From Hallerella succinigenes (GTDB taxonomy: Bacteria > Fibrobacterota > Fibrobacteria > Fibrobacterales > Fibrobacteraceae): a DNA stretch of 64,000 bases. The stretch spans positions 1,736,001 through 1,800,000 of the forward strand of contig NZ_PGEX01000001.1 in NCBI RefSeq assembly GCF_002797675.1, written 5' to 3'. Positions 35,228 to 43,705 of the stretch are shown here, piece after piece. Numbering within the stretch: the first letter of the stretch is position 1; each line of letters begins with the position of its first letter. A model generated the notes under the pieces. The model did not search any database. It saw only the letters and a list, made by a program, of their open reading frames with translations, and was not told the origin of the DNA. The position numbers were made by a program, and so were the translations under genes.

Positions 35228-36433
35228 TTAGAATCGCATGCCTAAGCTTGGCCACATGCTTGGCGAAATTCCATCAAAACGAACATTGTCCAAATAGATT
35301 TCCGCATCGCTTTCGACCATAAAATTCAAAGAGTTCACCGCGGCGAGTTCTGTGTCGAAATCTTCGGCGGTAAAGGTAAAGTGCTGCCATTCGTCGGTGA
35401 GCGTGACGGGCCATGTCTTGTGATATTCCCGTTTGCCTTCATCGCTGCGCTTGGTGATTTGCAAGAAAAGTTCACCCGAGCCTTTGGCGTCAAATGAAAT
35501 CGCGGTGGCGCTTCTCAAATCGTAGAAGGAGAACATTTCGTCTTCGTCAAAATCGTCGCCGATGGTGAAGCCTGCGACGCCGTAATGCCCCGGAGTTTCT
35601 TCGTCCAAATCAAAAATCAAATGCAGACTGCTGCCGTCTTTTGCGCTGTCTCCCGTGACGAGAATGTTCGGGCTGGAGATGCCGTCTTGAACGTGGCTTC
35701 CGCCGCCTTGTAGCGAATCGGTGCAAATAAACCACCAGCCCTGTCCAAAGCTTTTGCCGAGGAGCGTCTGGCGGGATTTCCAGTTTTCAAAGTCTTCGAC
35801 GACAGTAAAGATGCTTTCGGCAATGTCGATGTTGTTTGTCGTTGCATATTCTTCAAGATCCGTTTCCATCTGGTAAGAGAACTTTCCAAAGTTGCCTTCG
35901 ACGAATGCGTAATGGACACCGCTTGGCAAACCTTCAAAGGTGAAGTTGCCGCTTGCGTCAGTTTCGGTGGATTTGTCGAGGATGCGGATTGTGGCACCTT
36001 TCACGGCTTCGCCGTTATGGGTAATGGTTCCTTTCAGTGACGCGCTGGCGACCGCAGCGAGTGTTTGCGACGGTTTTTTGCCGAGATCCACCCAGCGCAT
36101 CACCGAAAGAGAGTCTCCGGAATGAGTTTCGATCAGCTGAATGGAAGACTTGTCTTCGGCGCGGATCGTGGACTTGAATTCCAAAGTCCCGGACTCATTT
36201 AAAGTATCTTCAAACGCGAGCTGGATGGTGTCTTTGTGCAAGACCCAGACGCGGGCCGCGGCACGGGCAAGAGGATGGCCGCTAGGATTTGTGACCGTGA
36301 TGACGCCGGCGAGTTCCGTTTCGCCAGCGTTGCTGCCTGTTCCGTTTGCCACGGAATCGCTGCTGCAGTTGCTGAAAACGGCTGCGCAAACGGTGAAAAA
36401 GAGGAGTGCGAAAATCCGCGAAAGAAGCTTCAT
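35228..36433 (-). CDS. Lipoprotein with carboxypeptidase-regulatory-like and CBM-like domains
   Basis: 401 residues from ATG 36433. The lipobox is AAVFSNC (Cys at about residue 22). It has an N-terminal beta-domain (about 35-125), then a CarboxypepD_reg-like unit (about 133-190: LKGTITHNGEAVKGATIRILD..TDASGNFTFEGLPSG). The C-terminal jelly-roll (about 210-390) is of CBM11-like type with FDAKGSGELFLQITKR and AEIYLDNVRFDGI. It overlaps the TIGR02147 gene by 4 bases (ATGA) and precedes the GH5 gene by 58 bases. A surface glucan-binding role is inferred. Confidence 0.75.
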   Translation of the reverse strand: MKLLSRIFALLFFTVCAAVFSNCSSDSVANGTGSNAGETELAGVITVTNPSGHPLARAAARVWVLHKDTIQLAFEDTLNESGTLEFKSTIRAEDKSSIQLIETHSGDSLSVMRWVDLGKKPSQTLAAVASASLKGTITHNGEAVKGATIRILDKSTETDASGNFTFEGLPSGVHYAFVEGNFGKFSYQMETDLEEYATTNNIDIAESIFTVVEDFENWKSRQTLLGKSFGQGWWFICTDSLQGGGSHVQDGISSPNILVTGDSAKDGSSLHLIFDLDEETPGHYGVAGFTIGDDFDEDEMFSFYDLRSATAISFDAKGSGELFLQITKRSDEGKREYHKTWPVTLTDEWQHFTFTAEDFDTELAAVNSLNFMVESDAEIYLDNVRFDGISPSMWPSLGMRF

Positions 36434-37284
36434 GCTTTTTTCTCCTTTGCGGGTATTTGAGCACGCGGAACCAGTTGGAATCCGACATGGCATACGCGGT
36501 CAGGATTCGACTCTTCTTGAGCGATTGCTAAAATTTTTTCGCGGAGCGCAGTGATTTCGGTGCGCACTTTTTCGAAGCCTTCCTTCGAAAGACTACAAGT
36601 AACGCTTGTGATGCTGCGTTCGTCGCTTGTAAAACTGTCGTAGACTTCGCTGTTGATTTCCAGATTCTTCAAATGGTACTTGCGAAGCATTGTGGAACGC
36701 ACGCGTGGCGGCGTTGAAACGACAGGACTTGTGACCGAGAATTTGCCGTTCTTGTCGCAGACGATAAAACCAGCTTCGGTCAAATAACGAATGCCGCTCT
36801 TGATTTGGGGTGCGCGAAGAGGCGGAGTGAAGAATCTGCCGATCTTTTCCGCAGATGTCCTTGCCGGAACGAGCGGAAGAAGATCTCGCAGAACGGGATA
36901 GTACCATTTTGAAAAGAACTGGAGCGCGGAATCCTGCAAAGCGTACTCCTGCTTGCTCGCACGGGCGGCGAGCAGCTTTCTCAACAAATGCTCCCGCTTG
37001 TCCACGTTTTTTTCGTTTCCAAATTGAACGAGTCCCAAAAAATAATCCGCTTCCTCGCCGCGCAAATTCCAAGCCTTGGCAAGAACTTTGGCGTTAGCAC
37101 TGGAAAGAGGACGGGTTCCGTCCAAAATTCGAGAAAAGAATGCAGAACCCGGAACGCCTGCGGCTTCCTGAATGGATCGCATTGAAGCGCCTTCGGATTG
37201 CAATGCTTCCAAAATCGCGTGGATGTACTCGCGATAATCGAAATACATAAATACACTAATTTCGGAAACACTCTGCATGTCCAT
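36430..37284 (-). CDS. TIGR02147 family protein (putative regulator), first gene of cellulase operon
   Basis: 284 residues; ATG at 37284 or the in-frame ATG at 37248 (MYFDYREYIHAILE) could start it. It has the family N-terminus FDYREYI, a helix-turn-helix-like segment (SIQEAAGVPGSAFFSRILDGTRPLSSANAKVLAKA) and FFSKWYYPVLRDLLPL in the middle. A winged-helix-like segment follows (RAPQIKSGIRYLTEAGFI), then a DUF4423-like C-terminal part. It is coupled to the lipoprotein gene and sits upstream of the GH5 gene, so control of, or by, cellulose sensing is a reasonable hypothesis. The family has no settled function. Confidence 0.88.
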   Translation of the reverse strand: MDMQSVSEISVFMYFDYREYIHAILEALQSEGASMRSIQEAAGVPGSAFFSRILDGTRPLSSANAKVLAKAWNLRGEEADYFLGLVQFGNEKNVDKREHLLRKLLAARASKQEYALQDSALQFFSKWYYPVLRDLLPLVPARTSAEKIGRFFTPPLRAPQIKSGIRYLTEAGFIVCDKNGKFSVTSPVVSTPPRVRSTMLRKYHLKNLEINSEVYDSFTSDERSITSVTCSLSKEGFEKVRTEITALREKILAIAQEESNPDRVCHVGFQLVPRAQIPAKEKKA

Positions 37285-37471
37285 AAATATAAGATTTTAA
37301 TTCAAAAATGAATGTAAAAATTCAGATATAAAAAAATTAATACATAATATTTGGAAACACTTGGGAAGCCGAAAAATTAGGATTTTTTGCTGAAATTGCC
37401 CCAAAATCGGACTTTTTTAGGTGAACAAGAAAAGCTTGCGTTGCTATCATTTCAAAAAACAGGGAAAATTT

Positions 37472-38656
37472 ATGCGAGAACTCAGCTCAAGAACTTCTAA
37501 ATTTACCGAATCCGTAATCCGTCAAATGACGCGAATTGCGAATGAATGCGACGCAATCAATCTTTCCCAGGGCTTCCCGGATTTTGATCCGCCCAAAGCG
37601 ATTCTGGACCGCCTGGCGGAAGTCGCTTATACGGGACCGCACCAGTATCAAGTTTGCGCAGGAGCGAAGGCGTTCCGCGATGCCGTAGCGAAAAAGTTCG
37701 AGCATTTTTCGGGAATGAAGATCGAACCAGAAAGTGAAATTGTCGTCACCTGCGGAAGCACCGAAGCGATGATGGCTTCGCTGACGAGCGTTATCAATCC
37801 GGGCGATAAGGTGGTGATCTTTTCTCCGTTCTATGAAAACTACGGGGCGGATACAATCCTTTCGGGCGCAGAACCGATTTATGTGCCGCTTGTTCCGCCG
37901 GATTTCTGCTTTGATAAAGAAGCTTTGGAAAACGCTTTTAAACAAGGCGCGAAGGCGATGATCCTTTGCAATCCTTCGAATCCTTGCGGTAAAGTCTTTA
38001 CGCGGGAAGAACTGGAATTCATTGCGGAACTTGCGATTCAGTATGACGCCTACGTGGTGACGGATGAAGTCTACGAGCATATTGTCTATGCGCCGCACAA
38101 GCATATCTATTTAAATACGCTTCCTGGAATGCGCGAACGCACGATCGTTTGCAATTCGCTTTCCAAAACGTATTCGATCACGGGCTGGCGTTTGGGCTAT
38201 GTGATCGCTTGCCCGCGAATCATTGACCGTGTGAAAAAGGTGCATGACTTTTTGACCGTCGGGGCTTCGGCGCCTTTGCAGATCGCGGCGGTGACGGGCC
38301 TTGAATTCGACGACGACTATTATAAGGAACTGCAAGAGCATTACACGCACATGAAAGAAATTTTTGTGGGCGGCCTTCGAAAGCTGGGCTACCGTTTGAC
38401 GGAACCGCAGGGCTCTTATTTTGTGATGGTCGATGTGAACGAGTTCGGGGTGAAGGACGATTACAAGTTCTGCGAATGGATGATCAAGAATGTGGGCGTC
38501 GCGGCGGTTCCGGGTTCGAGCTTCTTCCGGGAAAAAGTTGACAATCTTGTAAGATTTCATTTTGCAAAGAAAGACGAAACTTTAAAGGAAGCTTTAAAAC
38601 GCCTTTCGACCCTCCGTGAAAAAGCCTTGGCCGCAAAAAATGTGGATTGGAAGTAG
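37472..38656 (+). CDS. PLP-dependent aminotransferase, class I/II
   Basis: 394 residues from ATG 37472, preceded by an AGGG site; an in-frame ATG at 37421 lacks one. Landmarks are NLSQGFPDFDPP, YQVCAGAKAFRDAVA, CNPSNPCGKVFTREEL, the PLP-contacting VTDEVYEH and the Schiff-base Lys in SLSKTYSITGWRLGY. It is closest in layout to the fold-type I aspartate/methionine/kynurenine aminotransferases. A gene for diaminopimelate dehydrogenase follows, but the sequence does not have the LL-DAP aminotransferase signature, so the substrate is left open. Confidence 0.9.
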   Translation: MRELSSRTSKFTESVIRQMTRIANECDAINLSQGFPDFDPPKAILDRLAEVAYTGPHQYQVCAGAKAFRDAVAKKFEHFSGMKIEPESEIVVTCGSTEAMMASLTSVINPGDKVVIFSPFYENYGADTILSGAEPIYVPLVPPDFCFDKEALENAFKQGAKAMILCNPSNPCGKVFTREELEFIAELAIQYDAYVVTDEVYEHIVYAPHKHIYLNTLPGMRERTIVCNSLSKTYSITGWRLGYVIACPRIIDRVKKVHDFLTVGASAPLQIAAVTGLEFDDDYYKELQEHYTHMKEIFVGGLRKLGYRLTEPQGSYFVMVDVNEFGVKDDYKFCEWMIKNVGVAAVPGSSFFREKVDNLVRFHFAKKDETLKEALKRLSTLREKALAAKNVDWK

Positions 38657-38721
38657 GTTTTGCCGAGTCTAATTTTTTAAATTAAGCGCTGAAAAATTTA
38701 ACCCCAATAGAGGATTCCAAT

Positions 38722-39705
38722 ATGACAAAAATCGGCATTATCGGTTATGGTAACCTCGGCCGCGGCGTGGAAAGCGCTGTGAAGTATGCACCGGATATGG
38801 AGCTCGTCGCTGTGTTCACTCGTCGCGACCCAGCGACTGTGAAAATTCAGACGGCTGGCGTTCCGGTTGTGAACGTAAACGATGCGGCCTCTTGGAAGGA
38901 CAAAATCGACGTGATGATCCTTTGCGGAGGTAGCGCAACGGACTTGCCGAAGCAGACCCCGGAATTTGCAAAGCTCTTCAACGTGGTCGATTCCTTCGAC
39001 ACCCATGCAAATATTCCGCAGCATTTTGCCGCGGTTGATGCCGCTGCCAAGGCTGCCGGTAAGGTTTCGATGATTTCCGTGGGTTGGGATCCGGGTCTTT
39101 TCTCTTTGAACCGTGTCTATGCGGATTCCATTCTCCCGGATGGGAAGACTTACACGTTCTGGGGCAAGGGCGTTTCCCAGGGTCATTCGGACGCCGTCCG
39201 TCGTATCGCTGGCGTGAAGAACGCAAAGCAGTACACGATTCCGGTGGACGCGGCTCTCGAAGCGGTCCGCAGCGGTTCGAATCCAGAACTTTCTACCCGT
39301 CAGAAGCACACGCGCGAAGTTTTTGTCGTGGCAGCTGAAGGTGCGGACAAGGCAAAAATCGAAAACGAAATCAAAACGATGCCGAACTACTTCTCGGATT
39401 ACGACACCACGGTGCACTTCATTGACGAAGAAGAATTTGCGAAGAATCACTCCGGCATGGCTCACGGCGGTTTCGTGATCCGTTCTGGAAAGACCGGTTG
39501 GGACAAGGAATTCACGAACGTAATTGAATACAGCTTGAAGCTCGGTTCGAACCCAGCCTTTACCACGAGTGTTCTCGTTGCCTATGCACGTGCTCTTGCC
39601 CGCATGTACAAGGAAGGCGCTCGCGGCTGCAAGACGGTTCTCGATGTTCCGCCGGCATACCTCTCCGAAAAGAGCGACGAAGAACTCCGCAAGGACCTTC
39701 TCTAA
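38722..39705 (+). CDS. ddh: meso-Diaminopimelate D-dehydrogenase
   Basis: 327 residues. It makes meso-diaminopimelate directly from tetrahydrodipicolinate and ammonia with NADPH, for peptidoglycan and lysine. The N-terminal NADPH fold has GIIGYGNLGRG. The substrate domain shows DSFDTHANIP, SVGWDPGLFSLNR, WGKGVSQGHSDAVRRI and HGGFVIRSGKTG. The last 255 bases, the terminator and the intergenic region recur at 43706-44031. The gene here is intact. Confidence 0.96.
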   Translation: MTKIGIIGYGNLGRGVESAVKYAPDMELVAVFTRRDPATVKIQTAGVPVVNVNDAASWKDKIDVMILCGGSATDLPKQTPEFAKLFNVVDSFDTHANIPQHFAAVDAAAKAAGKVSMISVGWDPGLFSLNRVYADSILPDGKTYTFWGKGVSQGHSDAVRRIAGVKNAKQYTIPVDAALEAVRSGSNPELSTRQKHTREVFVVAAEGADKAKIENEIKTMPNYFSDYDTTVHFIDEEEFAKNHSGMAHGGFVIRSGKTGWDKEFTNVIEYSLKLGSNPAFTTSVLVAYARALARMYKEGARGCKTVLDVPPAYLSEKSDEELRKDLL

Positions 39706-39790
39706 TCTTTGAAAAATGCTTACAAATGAAAGGGCCGCAGTTATGCTGCGGCTCTTTTCTATATTGTCTCTAAAAAAGGAATTTTTATGG
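39451..39790 (+). repeat. Left copy of long direct repeat (ddh 3' end to dut start)
   Basis: 340 bases covering the last 85 codons of ddh, its terminator, the intergenic region and the first four bases of the dut coding sequence (ATGG). The copy at 43706-44031 is nearly identical. The two flank the IS-plus-restriction block. This left copy is the functional end of ddh. Confidence 0.95.
39734..39758 (+). terminator. ddh terminator (left copy)
   Basis: GCCGCAG / CTGCGGC stem with loop TTATG followed by TCTTTT. The same element occurs in the right repeat copy at 43975-43999. Confidence 0.85.
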
Positions 39791-39804
39791 TTTAATTGAC
39801 AGGG

Positions 39805-41305
39805 TGTCTAAATAGTTGACCCTTAAAAAGTCACTTCGCGAGCGCAGGATAAGGAGGTTCGCCGTTTTTATTCACCCCTTCCCGGCAAAGGAAGCAACAG
39901 TATAGCCATTCCAACAGGACAAAAAAGCGCCTCATGGCCCTCTTGAAGTTGAACGCCGCTGCTGCAAGCTTTGCATTGAGCATGTCGCCAAAGATTCCCT
40001 TGTAGAAATTTCTACCCATACGGTGGTCGCTTTTCAGGTGGCCGTTGATAGGCTCGATGCCTGCCCTCTTGCAAAAAAGCTTGTGAGCCTTTTCCTTCTG
40101 GTAGTAAGTCGCGTTTTTCTTCGGGACGTCCGGTATCACGATCTTTGTCGTTCCGGATTCCTTTTGTCCGCGGTAGCCTCGGTCGCATGCGGCCTGGCTC
40201 GGCCTGAATCCAAGCATTTGTTCAACATGGTCAAGCGTATCGTCTATCGTATGTCCGTCATACTCGTCCCGGAACGAGACCGCGCCGACAATGATGCCGC
40301 TGTAGCTCCGGGCGATTGACACCTTGTTGCCGAACTCGTATTTCTTGTGTTCCTTGCCCTTGCCGATGCATTTTACTTCGGGTTCGTGAAGCGAATAGAC
40401 CTTGTCCTTGTCGCATTTCTTCTGTGCCAGAACTTTTTTGAAAAGCTCGATTTTTTCTTTGTACGTGTTCAACAAGTTCTTGCTGGCGAGATTTCGCTCT
40501 AATTCACGGACGAGCCGTCCCGCGATTGTCTTCAGCCTGCGATCTGCCTTGTGAGCCTTCTTGCCGTTCTTCGGGTGATTGCGGAAACGCTGGTCACGAT
40601 GGACCTTCTTCAAGGTTCTCTTGTAGGACTGTCTTTGCGGAAGATCATGCTCTTCCACGATCCTCTGTACCTGTTCTATTATCTTGTTCGCAAGTTTGGC
40701 GTCTGTAGGGAACGTGATGTTCTTTTCCTGCACGGTCGTGTCAAGAAAGACCGTGCCGCATCCTGTCGGTCCTTGTTTATCGTGGTCATCGTTGACGAGG
40801 ATACTTTCCTTGAGGATCATGTCCATGCCCGCTTCGCCAATCATGTGCCGGAAGTGAACAAGTTCGCTCGGGTCGCAGGGTTGCTCCGTCGAGAAGAACC
40901 GTTCTCCGCAAAAATACTGGTAATAGGCGTTTTCCTGAAACTGCTCCACGACGGACTCGTCCGATACGTTGCGGATGTGCTTCAGGATGATGAGCCCGGT
41001 CATGAGACGGATCGGCTTGTTCGGCGCACCCATTTTGTCGTCAAACCGTTTCGAAAACTCGGTCTCGAACTTGTTCCAGTCAATCTTGTTCGCGAGAACG
41101 TAGAGGGAATGCTTGTGGTTCAACTGCTCCTCAAGGGAACAGAAAAGGCTTGTCTGTGCGTGGGATTTTGGCGGTCTGTACATAAAAAATTGCAAGGTTT
41201 TCAATCATATTTTAGAAAACCTTGCAATATTTTCACAGGGTAGAAATCAGTTTTTCCCAATAGTTATGCGGGCTGGGCGGGATTTTAAGGGACGACTAAA
41301 TAAAA
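39805..41305 (-). mobile_element. IS5-superfamily insertion sequence
   Basis: Bounds are approximate. The transposase gene is framed by imperfect inverted ends: 39813-39828 reads TAGTTGACCCTTAAAA and the reverse complement of 41283-41298 reads TAGTCGTCCCTTAAAA (14 of 16 match). Beyond these the match fades within about 8 bases, so the exact tips and target duplication are uncertain. The right tip contains the stop codon of the restriction-system methyltransferase. Confidence 0.8.
39831..41204 (-). CDS. IS5-superfamily DDE transposase
   Basis: 457 residues. An N-terminal domain (LVHFRHMIGEAG, CGERFFSTEQPCDPSELV) of the IS5-type DUF772 kind is followed by a DDE catalytic core. The likely triad is Asp in VFLDTTVQEKNITFPTD, Asp in AACDRGYRG and Glu in GIEPINGHLKSD. 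A Lys/Arg-rich insertion (about 195-260) lies between the first two. Uninterrupted, so the element may still be active. Confidence 0.92.
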   Translation of the reverse strand: MKTLQFFMYRPPKSHAQTSLFCSLEEQLNHKHSLYVLANKIDWNKFETEFSKRFDDKMGAPNKPIRLMTGLIILKHIRNVSDESVVEQFQENAYYQYFCGERFFSTEQPCDPSELVHFRHMIGEAGMDMILKESILVNDDHDKQGPTGCGTVFLDTTVQEKNITFPTDAKLANKIIEQVQRIVEEHDLPQRQSYKRTLKKVHRDQRFRNHPKNGKKAHKADRRLKTIAGRLVRELERNLASKNLLNTYKEKIELFKKVLAQKKCDKDKVYSLHEPEVKCIGKGKEHKKYEFGNKVSIARSYSGIIVGAVSFRDEYDGHTIDDTLDHVEQMLGFRPSQAACDRGYRGQKESGTTKIVIPDVPKKNATYYQKEKAHKLFCKRAGIEPINGHLKSDHRMGRNFYKGIFGDMLNAKLAAAAFNFKRAMRRFFVLLEWLYCCFLCREGVNKNGEPPYPALAK

Positions 41306-42882
41306 TTTAATGATGTTTGTTCTCCCGAGTAGCCTTTTCCTTTTCTAGTGAGAATAAGATCTTTGTATGCATAATTGACAATTTCGTTTATTGAATCAAG
41401 CTTTTTTTGATCGTAACTTTGCAACAGTCTATTTGCGATGCTTTCGCCCATTTCTTTTATATTGGGTATTCGTAATTTTCTTAAATGCTGGCTTTGCCAG
41501 CGTGGAAAACCTCCGTTCATATTATTGGTAATGCTTGCTATTTGAGTACGTATTGCGTCGGACATCAAAAAAGCACTCAAAATTTTTTGGTCACGAAGCG
41601 TATTTCCTGTGATGTAATATAAATTGTGAAGAGGGTAATAATTACCTTCATCTAGAAAAACAAATCGATTTCCTGAAATATCAGGTAACAAAATCTTTGA
41701 TTTTTTGATTAATTGAGGGTTGATTTTGTCAATTGTTTTATACCATTTGGCATTGTTTTTTTTGACAATATGTCTATTTGAAAGTTTTTCTTTGAAAGAT
41801 TTCAAATATTTTTCTACGCGAGGAAATTTAGATAAATTAATAAGTTCACCGTTTTCTGCATAAGGATTCAATAAAAATTCACCATTCCATTGTAGTTGAT
41901 TTCCTGTCAGATTCTTTGCATTCAATGCTGGCAAAAGAAGTTCTTTTTCTACTAGTTTGGGCAAATCTTTTGAGATGAATACGTGGTCAGCACCCGTTGC
42001 GACTCCTATCCCAATTCTAAAACCTAGTTCTTCTATAGTATATAGATTTTCGTTAACTACGGCTTTGCTGAAAATACAGGACCAATCGTCATTTTTAGGG
42101 ACCGGTCTTGTTGAAAAAGACATCTTTTTTAACTCTTGTACAGACTTGACCTCTGCATATGATAAAGTAGAGGCTCTAGATTGTTTTGATATCAGCGTTA
42201 TTGCGGGGTAAGCGAGAACTTTTTCTTGAAATGCATTTGCACGCTCTAAATTGATGATGGATTCCAGTCGATAGTTCTGCGCAACAAAATTTCTCAATTT
42301 CTTGCCGTATTCGTTTTTATACCATCTGTTTGCACAAATTAAGCAATGCTTCCCATTCGCTTTAAGACATCTTAATGTTTTTTCGTAAAAAAGAACGTAA
42401 AGATCTGATCGATAATGAAATGTTGTAAATATATTCTTGAACAACTTTCGCTTGCTTTCAGGAATATTTTCATAGCGGACATATGGAGGATTTCCAATGA
42501 CCAAATCGGCCATAGGAACTTCACTAGATAAAAAATCTGCAACCTTAAAATTTTTTTCAGAAGGCTCTATTCCTAAGGCAAAAAGCTCTTTCTTGCATTT
42601 ATTTATTTTAGTAGCGTCTATATCATAGGCAAAAACACATCGATAAAAAGCATCCTTAAAATCAAAATGATAACGTGATGCGGAGTCTCTCAATCTTCGT
42701 ACAATTTCAATAATAAAAGCACCTTCTCCACAAGAGGGTTCCAGAACTATAACTTGCGATAAATTATAAGATGCTTTATACCCAACTATATCTAGCATAT
42801 AACGCACAATTTCTGGTGATGTAAATACATCGCCATGAGCGTTGCCATTTGCTCTCACACCATATATATCATTTGAATTCAT
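41296..42882 (-). CDS. N6-adenine DNA methyltransferase of XhoI/PaeR7I-type system
   Basis: 528 residues. The methyltransferase domain has motif I VLEPSCGEGAF (46-56) and catalytic motif IV NPPY (131-134). The C-terminal half is a target-recognition region of the TaqI/Eco57I-like class. It should methylate adenine in the site cut by its partner. It overlaps the nuclease gene by 14 bases and lies downstream of it. The stop codon (TAG, 41296-41298) lies in the inverted end of the adjacent IS, so the natural C-terminus may be altered by a few residues. Much more AT-rich than the flanking genes. Confidence 0.88.
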   Translation of the reverse strand: MNSNDIYGVRANGNAHGDVFTSPEIVRYMLDIVGYKASYNLSQVIVLEPSCGEGAFIIEIVRRLRDSASRYHFDFKDAFYRCVFAYDIDATKINKCKKELFALGIEPSEKNFKVADFLSSEVPMADLVIGNPPYVRYENIPESKRKLFKNIFTTFHYRSDLYVLFYEKTLRCLKANGKHCLICANRWYKNEYGKKLRNFVAQNYRLESIINLERANAFQEKVLAYPAITLISKQSRASTLSYAEVKSVQELKKMSFSTRPVPKNDDWSCIFSKAVVNENLYTIEELGFRIGIGVATGADHVFISKDLPKLVEKELLLPALNAKNLTGNQLQWNGEFLLNPYAENGELINLSKFPRVEKYLKSFKEKLSNRHIVKKNNAKWYKTIDKINPQLIKKSKILLPDISGNRFVFLDEGNYYPLHNLYYITGNTLRDQKILSAFLMSDAIRTQIASITNNMNGGFPRWQSQHLRKLRIPNIKEMGESIANRLLQSYDQKKLDSINEIVNYAYKDLILTRKGKGYSGEQTSLNFI

Positions 42883-43570
42883 CAGCAGAGCCTTTAAGAT
42901 GAGCGGCGAAAAAATTCAAAAAAGAATTTAGTGAGATGTCTTCAGCAACATCGCCATATTTCTTTTCACTACTAGTCCACAACAAAGCAGTAGAAGTATA
43001 ATGTCGCTCCAATTTTAATTTCTTACAGAGAATTCTATATCGGTCTATATATGAGGCTTTGCCAAATTCTGGTAATACTGGATAAATTAGTTCATTGTTC
43101 TTTACAGGAGTTGTTGATCCGATATCCTTGCCGACAACCATGATGTACCCAACCCATGGTGCTTGTTGATTGGGAAATTGATTTTCTCTATAAGCTGTCC
43201 AAAGATCCACTGCTGAACCAATGGCTTCTTCGGTTCGATTATTAAAGTTATTACCGTATGAGCCAATCTGCGATTTTAGCTCTATGGCTGCAATCAATTT
43301 TTTTGATGGCGAAATCACTAGGAAATCCCAGTTTTTGGATGAGCGAAAAAATCCAGGCAAGTAATTGTTTTTTGTATATATGCAAGATCTTGGAACTCCA
43401 GAATTTTCAGCAACTTTCTTTAGCAAAGAGATAAATCCGTCCATTTGCTTTCCACCAACAACGGCACCTCGATTACTTTTATCTACGCTTGTTGCTAGTT
43501 GTTTTTGCTTAGATTTCCAGAAAAACGAAACGGCCTTTGTTATTTCTTTTAAATAAGTTTGCTGATCCAT
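42869..43570 (-). CDS. Type II restriction endonuclease, XhoI/PaeR7I family
   Basis: 233 residues. Family-typical stretches include RGAVVGGKQMDGF (34-46), LPGFFRSSKNWDFLV, and AAIELKSQIGS..GNNFNNRTEEAIG, DLWTAYRE. The PD-(D/E)xK core is Asp82 with Glu97-x-Lys99. Members recognise CTCGAG, so this enzyme is predicted to cut that site; sites occur in this window, for example at 9732, 11421 and 22785. The nuclease gene precedes its methyltransferase in one operon. AT-rich, likely acquired. Confidence 0.9.
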   Translation of the reverse strand: MDQQTYLKEITKAVSFFWKSKQKQLATSVDKSNRGAVVGGKQMDGFISLLKKVAENSGVPRSCIYTKNNYLPGFFRSSKNWDFLVISPSKKLIAAIELKSQIGSYGNNFNNRTEEAIGSAVDLWTAYRENQFPNQQAPWVGYIMVVGKDIGSTTPVKNNELIYPVLPEFGKASYIDRYRILCKKLKLERHYTSTALLWTSSEKKYGDVAEDISLNSFLNFFAAHLKGSADEFK

Positions 43571-43705
43571 CTGACTAAACCCTTTTGTTCAGTAAAATAG
43601 ATTTTTTGTATGTAATTTTTTGTCAGAGCAAAGTTTTTACTCGAAAACGATGAATATTTATTTAGGGTATTGTGGAGATTTATAGAAGAAGTATCGTAAA
43701 ATTTG
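43571..43705 (-). promoter_or_regulatory. AT-rich upstream region of the restriction-modification operon
   Basis: About 135 bases between the nuclease start and the right direct repeat, strongly AT-rich. It must carry the operon's promoter. No controller (C-box) palindrome and no C-protein gene are visible. Confidence 0.4.

Noticed and set aside
39791-43705. Composite transposon carrying the restriction genes
   Set aside because: Only one IS copy is present, at one end, and the flanking repeats are host sequence rather than IS sequence.
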